From assembly GCA_002786025.1 (NCBI GenBank), contig NHNW01000069.1:119372-183371 (forward strand): a DNA stretch of 64,000 bases, written 5' to 3'. The notes beneath the pieces were generated by a model, which was given only the letters and a program-made list of their open reading frames with translations, was not told the origin of the DNA and made no database searches. The stretch comes from Zasmidium citrigriseum (lineage: Eukaryota > Ascomycota > Dothideomycetes > Mycosphaerellales > Mycosphaerellaceae). This document shows, one piece after another, positions 1-9,227 of the stretch; position 1 is the stretch's first letter, and every line of letters begins with the position of its first letter. The translations under genes and the position numbers were made by a program.

Positions 1-224
1 CTTGGTGTCGCTGATTGCGACGTTCGAGGAGAAGACGACGAGGTCCTGTTAGGAATCAAGAAGCCTCTCTGGACGATGCAGCCGTCCTCGTTGACGACAG
101 TCGAAGGGCGTCGCTCTGACTTTTGCGATGATCTGCGGGTTCTCTTCCATTCCTTGTCCAGGCACTCGCGCAGGATCTCGTCGGTGGTCCTGCCGCCGGA
201 GGAAGTACTGGAGGATCGGTCCAT
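1..224 (-). CDS. 5' part of an unrecognised gene, cut by the window edge
   Basis: An open frame of 74 codons runs leftwards from an ATG at 224 and leaves the window at base 1 with no stop. The ATG sits in a good fungal start context (CACCATGG), which is why I chose it. The visible N-terminus is hydrophilic and rich in Ser, Thr and Arg, with a charged stretch of Lys/Arg around residues 22-38; there is no signal peptide or membrane segment. I do not recognise the family. It is divergent to the APS kinase gene, with about 1 kb of intergenic DNA between them. The frame could also be a chance ORF, but the start context and codon use favour a real gene. Confidence 0.45.
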   Translation of the reverse strand, partial: MDRSSSTSSGGRTTDEILRECLDKEWKRTRRSSQKSERRPSTVVNEDGCIVQRGFLIPNRTSSSSPRTSQSATP

Positions 225-1224
225 GGTGAATGCGGATGCGACGAAGTGGAGATGTTGCTGCTAAGGAAATGCGCTGTGCAAATGCGAGGTAAAGAGACGA
301 AACAGGTGCATGGAGCGGAGAGGTGACATGGGATATGACCAGTGCGCGAGTGTTCGACATGCGCGCGCACTTGAGGGTTTTGGAGACCCTGCATGAACGC
401 AAGCGCTGCAGCCAATAGCGATGGAGGCGTTGGAAAGATGAAACCTGCACATGAAAGACAAGGAAGGTGCGCCTACCTGTTCACCTTCGCACATTCAGGT
501 GAGTCCTTCGCCTGCAAGACATGTACAGGACAAAAGGGATCTGTGCTTCCTCGTCCCAATCATGCAGATACGTGGAGGCCTTCAAGAGTTCTTATTCTCG
601 GGCTCGGCTTGCAGTCGCTGCTTTAGTCGCAGTCGCAACTCGCCGTCGCGAACGTGGGGTCCGCTGAGCCCGCTTTCCTCAGCGCACGAAGTGGTTGAAT
701 TTTGCTGCGCCATTGGATCTGCTGTCTCGACAACGTACGATCGAAGCGCAAAGATGCTGACGCAAAAGTCGATGGCATGGAAATCCCAAGTCAGCCAATG
801 TAAGCATCATGATGGACTATCTCACATGCGAGTCGTACAGCGCGCGCGGACAAGGTGTCGCGCTCTGGGGAAACCTCGTAGCCGGCCAAAGCATTCGCAT
901 GAGCACATGAGCGCTATTGATACCATTTCAAAGAGATAGAGAGCATCTTTATTGAAGATGATGATTTTATCAAAACAAGAGATAGCGACCTCGAAGACGT
1001 GAAGTGCTGGAAGCTCGAGCGGCATCTGCACGGGCGGCTACTCCCGCTGCAAGGGACTGAAAGCTTATCTCGTTCCTGCCTCACCGACTCGGAGCCCGAC
1101 ATGTGCGAGACCGTGCACTGTGCTTCTTGATCCCCTCGTATCGCGGACATATCCTCGTCAATCGATACATCACTCCCGTCGAGCGCTTCACCTCATCCAC
1201 GAAATCTTCAACAACAGACACAAG
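225..1224. other. intergenic, divergent promoter region
   Basis: One kilobase between the left-edge gene and APS kinase. Short overlapping frames occur on both strands but none has a convincing start, splice pattern or family resemblance. I see no repeat. Confidence 0.5.
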
Positions 1225-1983
1225 ATGGCAACGTGAGTGAATCAGTCCGCCGGCCACGTGGGGGTTCTATACGAGAATTTGGCTCGAGCATGCGACCAAC
1301 TCTAACGGCGGGTTAGCAACATCACATGGCACCCGGGCCTCACCCGCAAGGAGCGCACCGAACTCCGGAAGCAGAAGGGTGCCACCATCTGGTTCACTGG
1401 TCTCTCTGCGTCGGGCAAGTCGACCATTGCTACGGCTCTGGAGCAGCATTTGCTCCATCTTGGTCTTCAGACCTACCGTCTCGATGGTGACAACGTTCGC
1501 TTTGGCCTGAACAAGGACTTGGGTTTCTCTCCCAAGGACCGTGAGGAGAACATTCGCCGGATTGCTGAGGTACTTCACTTACCGCACATTGTATTTCAAA
1601 GCTTTCACTTATCAGTGACTCAACAGGTTGCCAAACTCTTCGCCGACTCCACCACCCTCGCCCTCACATCCTTCATCTCTCCATACAAGGCCGACCGTGA
1701 TCTGGCCCGCAAGCTCCACGCCGACACCACCAACACCGACTCCCCTCTCCCATTCATCGAGGTCTTCGTTGACATCCCAGTTGAGGAGGCTGAGAAGAGA
1801 GATCCCAAGGGCTTGTACAAGAAGGCCAGAGCTGGCGAGATCAAGGAGTTCACTGGCATCAGTGCTCCATACGAGGCACCAGAGAAGCCAGAGATTCACA
1901 TCCACTCTGAGAAGACTAGCGTTGAAGAGGCTGTCGCTATCATCACCAAGTACTTGGAGGACCAGGGACTGCTCAAGGCTTAG
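1225..1983 (+). CDS. MET14: adenylylsulfate (APS) kinase
   Basis: Phosphorylates adenylylsulfate with ATP to give PAPS, the second step of cytosolic sulfate assimilation. Three exons: 1225-1232, 1317-1569 and 1627-1983, giving 205 residues, the usual size for a stand-alone fungal APS kinase. The first exon is only 8 bases (Met-Ala and part of Thr); the joined N-terminus, M-A-T-N-I-T-W-H-P, is the typical fungal start. The P-loop GLSASGKS lies at residues 31-38, followed by the DGDNVR and the FISP-like segments of the family. The second intron (57 bases) has no in-frame stop, so an unspliced message would add 19 codons. A CACGTG palindrome lies in intron 1 (1255-1260). Identity is secure; splice sites are inferred from GT-AG and frame. 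Confidence 0.95.
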
Positions 1984-2502
1984 AAAAAGCAGAGCTATAG
2001 AACTCGGGCATAGAGAGCTCGTCAGAGCTGTAGGGAAGTGTACAGGATCTTGTGGATATGATGATGAAAAGAACGGGTATGAAAAATGATGAAAAGCTTC
2101 GCATTCGAACAATCACCCCTGGTGTTCAAACTTATCTCCATTCCCTTTCCCCTCCATTATGGAGGCTCCATATCACAGCATCTGCCCGATCCAACACATC
2201 CGTGCCCAATCTCACGCTTGCTGCCCATCATCGCCCAGCAAATTTCTTCACCTCGCCCGTCAGGTCGCAATGCAACTTCCCTTCTCACGCCCATCACATC
2301 GGCCTCCAAGCCCTACAGCGCATATATAAGCCCAACGACACTACCGGGCAGAACATCGGCCAACACAAAGAACTTGCTCAGACTCTTTAAACCGTTTAGA
2401 AGCCAAGAGTGACGACTTCCGTCTCGGTTCCGCGGCGAGCAGCCCAAAGATCTACGACAGGGATATGCCCTGATGACCACGTGTGGAGTTGTGGAGAGCG
2501 AC
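1984..2502. other. intergenic, APS kinase 3' region
   Basis: No supported gene. A TATATAAG string at 2323-2330 stands in front of nothing I can recognise. The MITE begins just downstream. Confidence 0.4.
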
Positions 2503-2505
2503 TAA

Positions 2506-2855
2506 GGCCCTGAATACTTCGCCTGGATTTAAGCAAATCCAGGTCTGTTTTATTACAGTCATATGTGTCTTATTAAATCCGCCTTGAATACTTGAAAAAC
2601 GTGGATTTGTTGGCCCCACCCTCATTCTTAGCCGGACTACCGCAAGAAGTAGGTATATGCGCTAAATCCAGTTGTCTCTACAAAGACAGCATTCTCCGGC
2701 TTTGCTCTGGATTTGACGCTCACCCAGATTTCTAACCTCTTTGCTAAAGCCACGTTGAATACTTTCCACCCCGACTTTGGAAGACAAATCGCCAAAATCA
2801 TATGATTTTCGAAGGTCCCATAACTTTGCTAAATCCAGGCGAAGTATTCAGGGCC
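2506..2855. mobile_element. 350-bp MITE, PIF/Harbinger-type ends
   Basis: The left end (2506-2531) and the right end (2830-2855) are inverted copies: 26 bases starting GGCCCTGAATACTTCGCC match exactly, then one base is inserted on the left and the match continues for a few bases. Both ends are flanked by TAA in the same orientation (2503-2505 and 2856-2858), the 3-bp TWA target duplication known for PIF/Harbinger transposons. There is no coding frame. Inside, degenerate copies of the end occur (TGAATACTT at 2585-2593 and 2756-2764) and the core TGGATTT appears six times in both orientations. A perfect 9-bp palindrome (2522-2530 with 2535-2543) could fold at the left end. It is not RIP-mutated: CpA and TpG are present. 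Confidence 0.8.
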
Positions 2856-2858
2856 TAA

Positions 2859-3239
2859 CGTCGGAGTCGCCGACGCCAACGGAAATGCTGGGGGTGTTTG
2901 CTCGGTCTCGTACGGGGACGAGTCCTGTCATGAGATGAGATGGGAGATGTTGTGTCATGGGAATGGTGACGAACACTTAACGAGGACTGCCCAGGTGGGA
3001 GATGAGGTGTGATGTGACTTTTGATCTCCTTTTGATTTCGAATCTAGTCCTCCGCGGACTTGTCTGCTATGCTATCGTACAGTGTTCTCTATAGATCGTC
3101 TTTCCATGATCTTGCGGCCGTTGCTTCATGTGGGATATCTCAAATCCAAGATTGGGCGCTTCTTGGGCCCTTGTGATACCAGAACGCCTCGCTCGCTAAT
3201 TATACAGTGAAGTGGTATCTTCAAAAAGGTCTCGCAATC
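2859..3239. other. intergenic, 3' of the ankyrin gene
   Basis: Normal base composition, no frame or repeat that I can support. Confidence 0.4.
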
Positions 3240-4424
3240 TTATGATCTTGCCGCAACAGATGCCCTCAGCAAAGTCATGATTTCTTTCGAGCTGGACTGC
3301 GTCTCAGCTACTTGGAGGGGTGTCTCGTAGTTCTCGTTCCGTCGCAGAGGATCGGCGCCGTATTTAAGCAGCATTTTGGTCATGCTCTCGGAGCCAGTCA
3401 TGATCGCGCAGTGCAGTGGAGTGTTGCCGTCAGCCATTGGATGGTTTGGATTCGCCTTGGCCTTCAGGAGTAGCTCGGTGACCTCGGTGTTGCCAGGCCA
3501 GACAGACCAGTGGATCGCAGCGACATTGATGAACGAGAGTCTGTTGACGTCTGGCTTGTATTCGAGCAGGAGGGCGACCAGCTCAGGCGAGCCGTACTTG
3601 CAGGCATACATCAGGGGAGTGGTCTTGTAGGCGTTGTTGATGTTGACGTCCGCGCCTCGCTCCAAGAAGAATCGCACCAATTCTAGATCATTGTTTCGGA
3701 TTGCCTGATGGAGGGGACTGGAGGCAGACTGGGCGCTACAGGGGTTCAGCTCCGCATTGTGTGCTAGTAACAGCTCGGCCGCGTCAAATTGACCATATGA
3801 CGCGGCCCCAGCCAGTGGGCAGATATGGCCGGCCTTGGCCGGTTTGAACGATTCGAATAGGCCTCCGACAAGTACTGACGAGTTGATGGGTGCACCTTGG
3901 GCGAGCAGCAATTCGATGCCGGTAAGGTCGCCAGAGCACGCGGCGTCGAAAAGTTGGTTTGCTAGAGCGTTCTTCTCCTTTGCGCTCATTGTAGGCATTG
4001 ACGGTGATGGTACCGGGCATGTTGTGTTGATCTCTGACGATGATGTTCTTGGCGACGAGGTAGGTGAGGCGGTTGGTGAAGCAGTCGCGGGAGATGCTGG
4101 CGGAGACCACTTTGCCTTTGTGGCCTGGAAAGGAGGTGCAGGCACAGGTAACGAAGGCTTCTTGCTGCGCATGATTGATCGACCGGCTTCAGAGTCTGTT
4201 CGGATTTGTGTGGCCCAGATGCCTCCTCTGTAAGATGTTAGAAGGCTGGAATGTTTGTTGCTGGGGAGGTCGGCTTGCCGTTGTCTTATGCTGTCGTTGA
4301 ACATGAAAGAATCTTGTCTTCGGAGGCTTTCGTTGGTAGAACCATCTTCGTGGGCGGCCTCAGGGCTTTGTGGCGACGAGTATAGGCCCAGGTGTTGGAA
4401 CGACCTCATGGTGTCGAAGCCCAT
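3240..4424 (-). CDS. ankyrin repeat protein
   Basis: 394 residues, no intron needed. The first ~150 residues are low-complexity and rich in Ser, Pro and Thr. From about residue 155 to the end there are roughly six to seven ankyrin repeats, recognisable by motifs such as SPLHQAIRNNDLELVRFFLE, GADVN and NTPLHCAIMTGSE. Ankyrin repeats bind protein partners; no catalytic domain is fused to them, so the partner and role cannot be told. The start chosen is the first ATG of the frame. Upstream the frame stays open to a TAG at about 4482 and reads like protein, so a short extra 5' exon is possible. It is the last gene before the RIPed transposon. Confidence 0.8.
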   Translation of the reverse strand: MGFDTMRSFQHLGLYSSPQSPEAAHEDGSTNESLRRQDSFMFNDSIRQRQADLPSNKHSSLLTSYRGGIWATQIRTDSEAGRSIMRSKKPSLPVPAPPFQATKAKWSPPASPATASPTASPTSSPRTSSSEINTTCPVPSPSMPTMSAKEKNALANQLFDAACSGDLTGIELLLAQGAPINSSVLVGGLFESFKPAKAGHICPLAGAASYGQFDAAELLLAHNAELNPCSAQSASSPLHQAIRNNDLELVRFFLERGADVNINNAYKTTPLMYACKYGSPELVALLLEYKPDVNRLSFINVAAIHWSVWPGNTEVTELLLKAKANPNHPMADGNTPLHCAIMTGSESMTKMLLKYGADPLRRNENYETPLQVAETQSSSKEIMTLLRASVAARS

Positions 4425-5189
4425 GTTGTCGTAGGTGTTGGTGGAACTCGTTGGTGATAGTGTCTTCTGGCCAAGAGTGATCGACTAGTCGCTGTAGGAT
4501 TGGATCCTGAGGCGTAAAGTGCGCAGAAGCACGAAATATATTCTCCGGGGCCAAGAGAGAGGTGCACGAAGGCGGCGCTCAGCTATGAGCCCTGGGTGGG
4601 ATGATGGTGGTCTGTGTTAGATAAGGCGACCGCCAGGTGAGACTGGGCAGTTCGGTGTGCAGGGCTGATGAGAGGTCTCAAGGGGAGAAGTAGTGCAGCA
4701 TGAAGAGGGCGAGTGCTACATCGCGCATACGAAACAGGCGGAGAGACAGACATGTAGAAGAAGGGCGGATGTGACATGCCAGTCACCACCGGGCCAAGCT
4801 TACAGATGGCGCGCAAATGGTGGAGTAATCGGCGGGCTGGCGGTGGAAGCGTAGGCCACGGGGCAGCAGTTAGATGAGCCGTGGTGAGAGCGTAGGGCAG
4901 ACGACGAGAAGCGCTCGCCGCCATTTAGGCCGCTTCTCTGCTGAAGCCCAGGCGGTTTTGCGCAGCGGGGGTCGGTGAGGGCTGGTGGAGCACGGACACT
5001 CCGCCACAGTACCTGCCGGCGACGTTGCATCCAAATGCCAGGCACCGCAAGGTTGGCTCCGAGAGTGCATGGCACGCATCACAGGCGCTCCCGATTGCGC
5101 AGGCTGCATTATTACTGTTGACCATCCATTTGATTGAGATGCATGGGCGGAATGAATGTCAGCAGCAATTCCATTTCGCGCTCCGAGTA
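4425..5189. other. intergenic, ankyrin gene promoter side
   Basis: Several overlapping short frames on the minus strand, none with a recognisable family, good start or splice pattern. The RIPed element starts immediately after. Confidence 0.4.
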
Positions 5190-6224
5190 TTAGGGCACGT
5201 TTATAGTCGATATCCAGTGACTAACAATGGTGTTTTGAGCCTAGTAGTGTCGATTAGGGTTATGGAGCGTTCGGAACGAGATTGCGTGGCGTCGTCTGTT
5301 ACTATTATTAGTATCGCTCTTGTTACTACTCTAATACTTATTATTAGTCTACTAATACGCTCTTTCTAGTATAGTAGTTACTTAATATAGCTAAAGGCGA
5401 CGTTAAGGTAGTTAGTAGATACGAGCCTAAAGGTTATAGTAATAACACCTCTTATCGTATATCTATCGCGTCGACGCGCTCTATAGACTCTATATATATT
5501 AGTATCTTTAACTTCTTTAATATACGAGATAACTACCTTTATAGTAGTAATATAACGATCTAGCCTAACTAGTAGTAACCCTTTATTAATAGCTCGAGTT
5601 AGTAGCTTAGCTCGTCGCCGCTAGAGTAGTAGTCGAGCCTACTAGTAGACGCTCGCGTAAGCGTAACTAGCTATTAGGCGCTAGTATATAATAACTATTA
5701 GTACTTTAGTTAGTTACTAACGTCGTCGCCGCTTCCGCTATTACTAGACTTACTATTAGTACTATTAAGGAGCTCTTAAGGGGGTAGGCCGCTACTAAGC
5801 TATCTACCCTTCGATCTAGCTTATAGCGATAGATATTAAGAGCGTACTAATACGCCTATTACTTTACCTATTAGGTAGGCTAAGGGTACTAGATTTACTA
5901 CGCCGAGCTATATACCGATTATTATTTACTCGAGCCCGTTCGCGCTATCGTTAGAGGTACTAGGCCCGCTTTAGTACGAGTACCTACCTTAGTATAAGGA
6001 TCTATTACTAAGGTAGCTAGCTCTTCGTCTAGAGCGTCTAGTAGCTAGCTTCCTCGGTAGAGCGAGTCTAGCTTAATTTAAGTCGATATTAGAGCCGCTA
6101 GCCGCTCTACCTATAGCCGCTATAGCGCCTTCGTTACTACCGCTATCTAGTCTAGAGGTTATTAAGGTACCGCTACTATAGTAGTAATAGTAAGAGGTAG
6201 AGCTAGCTAAGAGTAAGAAGAGCT

Positions 6225-7021
6225 TTATCTTTAAGGACGAGATATTCGAGTAGAAGAAGGTAGTAGGCCTACGTAGCGGTAAGCTTACGGATAAGAAGAC
6301 GAAGATCTAGTAGACTAAGGAGCGAAAGATTACCGTTATAAAGGTACTCGTTAGTTACGAGAGAGAGGTAATTAAGGACGACTTAATAGCTTACTTTATA
6401 ACTATAATAACGAAGTTTATTAAGGTTAAGACTAGCCTATCGCCCTCTCGTCTTAGACGGACGGTACTCGGTAGTAGTATAGACGACTCGAGTAAGCGTA
6501 TTATTAGCTAGATCCCTTAGTTTAAGGAAATAAAAGAGAAGAGGGTTATTAGTACTAGCCGCTTACTATCTAAGTTTTAGTAGCTCTACGCTCGTTAGTA
6601 TAATATCGAAACTCGGCGGGCGGAGTACTAGGCGGCTAAGACCCTTACTAAGGAAGAGAAGGTAGTTATAGTAGCTCGTAAGGAGGTATATAAGGCCCGT
6701 AGATTAAAGCGGCTATCTCGTAACGTTACCGAGTCTTCTAATACTAACGATAAAGTATCTAGCTCTTCTTAGAACGTCGCTACCGCCGCTCCTTCGTCTA
6801 GTATACTATCTATTACTAAAAGGCGCTCTACGAAGCGTACCTAGCTTAAAGCCGATCGTATTAAGGGTAATACCTATACCCTTATCGAATCCGTATTATA
6901 GGCTATTATAGGCAATAAGAAGACTAAGGAGCGTATAGAGAAGTTAGAGAGTAGTCTAGATAAGCTATCGGCGGCTATACTAGCCTTTATTAAGAAAGAT
7001 AAGAAGGATAAGGTAGATTAA
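6225..7021 (+). pseudogene. RIPed accessory ORF of the Harbinger-like element
   Basis: A long frame ending at TAA 7019-7021 is interrupted only by TAG/TAA at places where Gln or Trp codons are expected, the normal outcome of C-to-T change at CpA. The readable protein is basic, rich in Lys, Arg, Ser and Thr, with a helical, charged C-terminus. PIF/Harbinger transposons usually carry a second, Myb/SANT-like DNA-binding protein; position and basic character fit, but I cannot see a clear Myb signature. The start is not definable because of the mutations. Confidence 0.5.
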
Positions 7022-7410
7022 AGAAGGAAGGAAAGATAGTATTAAAGAGCGCTCGTTTAGGCCGGCCGAAGGGGTAGCTTCTTATTAGTTATTACTAGCT
7101 ATTAAGCTTTAGGCTAGCTTTTATATATTAAGGATTAGATTTTTAATTTCCTTTCTTTATATAATACTTATATCGATATATAATATACTATAAAGTTACT
7201 CCCTATACCTATTACTATATAGCGAAAAAAAAATTAAGTCGATCCGTCTATATTTAGCCGAAATAATATAGTAAATCTAATCTTAGGGGTATATTAATTT
7301 ATTTACTTCTTCCCGCTAAGATATAGCTTTATTTCCTATAACGACACTCTAAAAGCTAGCTTTAACTTTATCTCCTAACCTAATTAGATATTATCTTCTT
7401 TAAATACCTA

Positions 7411-8560
7411 TTAACTATCGAATCTATCGCTATCTATCTTAATATCGACTATCGGTATTATTAAGAGTAAGATCCGTTAATCTACGGCGTCTCTAGTACT
7501 ATCTATAGCTCCTTAGGTAGGGAAAAGATACTCCTCGAGGGTAGGCGGCTAGTAGTCGAATATATACCCTATAGGGTTTATCGCTCCTTCGTCCTTATAA
7601 TATATATACGTTAGGTAGTTCTATAGTAGTAGAGATACTAAATAGTATACTAAGGTAGGTTAATAAGCACTTCTAAGAAGTTTACCGTAGTTAGCGTACG
7701 TCTATATCTTCTAGTTTATACTAAAGGCTATCTTAACCCCTATACGAGCTTACGAGTAGAAGAAGTTAGCTCTACGTTACTCGTCTATTAAGTACCTCTA
7801 CCTACTAGCTACCGTATAGAATAGATTAATTACTCTATAATACGATTAATATACGCTATCGCTATATAGGTATAGTTCTTCCTTACGCCTAGTAAATAAT
7901 CTTCGGAGCTAGTCTAGTACTCTAGAATTAGTATATATCTACTAGTCGTTAGCTAGCCTAATAAACGGCTCCGAAGCGTATATAATAATACCGTTAGATA
8001 TAGTTATATACTATAATTTCTCGCCGTTAGTACTATAATATCCGGTATAAGACGATAGCTGCTTCTACTTATCTTCGGGCCTAGTATATTCGAAGAAAGT
8101 ACTATCGATAAAACCCTAGAGTAATCTACCGCTATAGCTAGCCGCCTTAGCCTTTCGTCTATACCTTAATAAGGTGTTAATATTATTAAGAGCCGGCTAC
8201 TAATAGATATAGTCCGCCTATTACTCGTATAGTCGCTCGATAGTACTATTAAATACCTATAATATCTAAGCGTATCTACGGCTAAGCTAGAGGTTATAGT
8301 ATCGATAAGAATAGGCTAGCCTACGATATACGAGGTATAGCGCCTATACTAGTATAGCTATATAATAATAGTTTCTATAAGAGCGGAAGCGGAGTAGCTC
8401 CTTACTAAGAAGTAGGCTAGCTAGTCTCTCTAGTTACTCTAGTATAAACCTTATATATAGGCGTACGTTACCTTCGAGCTCGTCGTCTAGGCTCTACTCG
8501 AAGTAGTTATATTTGAAGTCGATTTTGTCGCCTATGTTAGGTGCCCTAGCGCCCTACTAC
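7411..8560 (-). pseudogene. RIPed PIF/Harbinger-type DDE transposase
   Basis: Read through RIP stops on the minus strand, the frame contains, in order, an N-terminal segment with the ALYLVYRRLAYSYRY-type helix typical of these transposases, the first Asp block (GFIDSTFFEYTRP), the block around YSGY/NGEKLQYITI, the second Asp block (YSDSVY) and a C-terminal region ending in the PPTLEEYL segment common in fungal copies. These blocks come in the order of the DDE_Tnp_4 family. At the position of the third acidic residue the frame now reads Lys (AAG), as TpG-to-TpA change would produce from GAG. At least ten in-frame stops make it non-functional. Start and stop are approximate. Confidence 0.65.
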
Positions 8561-8868
8561 GCCTAGATTAACTACTACTACTCTTCGTCGCTAATAAGTA
8601 TTAATAGAAGTAATAATAACTACCTCTATATCGTAGTATTAATTAACGAGATAATAAGAGCGATAATTAAGTAGCGACTATACTAAGAAACACGTTAATT
8701 ACGAGGGTGTTACGAGCAAAACGCGTATAATAACACCTAGTAGTTAATAAACTTATATCGCTAAGAATACTATATTAGAAAGAGTAAGGCGCTAGCGTAT
8801 AGCCTATATATATTAAAATTGCCGGAGCTAATATACTAGAGCGCCAAAACTGTTACTAACGGCTCTTA

Positions 8869-9227
8869 ACTAGATCCAGTGTTGTTAGAAGGCGGGCTAT
8901 AAACATGGTTTATTTGGCATCCACGCACCCACGCTTGCTTCCTTCTCGCCTGCAGAAGGATCTAGGGCTTAGCTTCAGGGTCGGGCCGTTCTACGAAAAG
9001 CGGGTCCCGTGAGCTTGGCCGTGGCTCTCTTCGCGCCTCTCGTCACTCGCGCTGGACGACATAGCCACAAACGACACCTCCACTCCTGCTTCCACACCAC
9101 ACCAACCCCGGCACATGCTGAATGGCGCTTGCGTACCAGTGACCGCTCATCAATATTCCGACACACGGCGCACACGGCGCGCATCATCACTACCGACCGC
9201 CTCTCACTGCCACCGCACAACCCGGCC
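8869..9227. other. TAF7 promoter and 5' leader
   Basis: About 360 bases between the element end and the TAF7 start. The TAF7 frame stays open upstream to about 9009 without an ATG, so this is taken as leader. Confidence 0.5.

Larger units (their letters stand above)
5193..8865. mobile_element. RIP-inactivated PIF/Harbinger-like DNA transposon
   Basis: About 3.7 kb in which CpA and TpG are almost absent and TpA is in great excess, while CpG remains, as expected from RIP. Between 5821 and 6540 I find no CpA or TpG at all. Reading through the resulting TAG/TAA stops, the minus strand (about 7411-8560) encodes a DDE transposase of the PIF/Harbinger type and the plus strand (about 6225-7021) a second protein, converging on it. 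Boundaries are tentative: TTA occurs at 5190-5192 and again at 8866-8868, matching the 3-bp duplication of this superfamily, and the termini share only a weak inverted match (GGGCACGTT against GAGCCGTT). The outer ~100 bases keep CpA/TpG. Confidence 0.7.

Noticed and set aside
5212..8881. 8-bp direct repeat ATCCAGTG at 5212-5219 and 8874-8881 as a hAT-type target duplication
   Set aside because: The encoded transposase is of Harbinger type, which makes 3-bp duplications; TTA at 5190 and 8866 fits better. The 8-bp match is kept only as an alternative.
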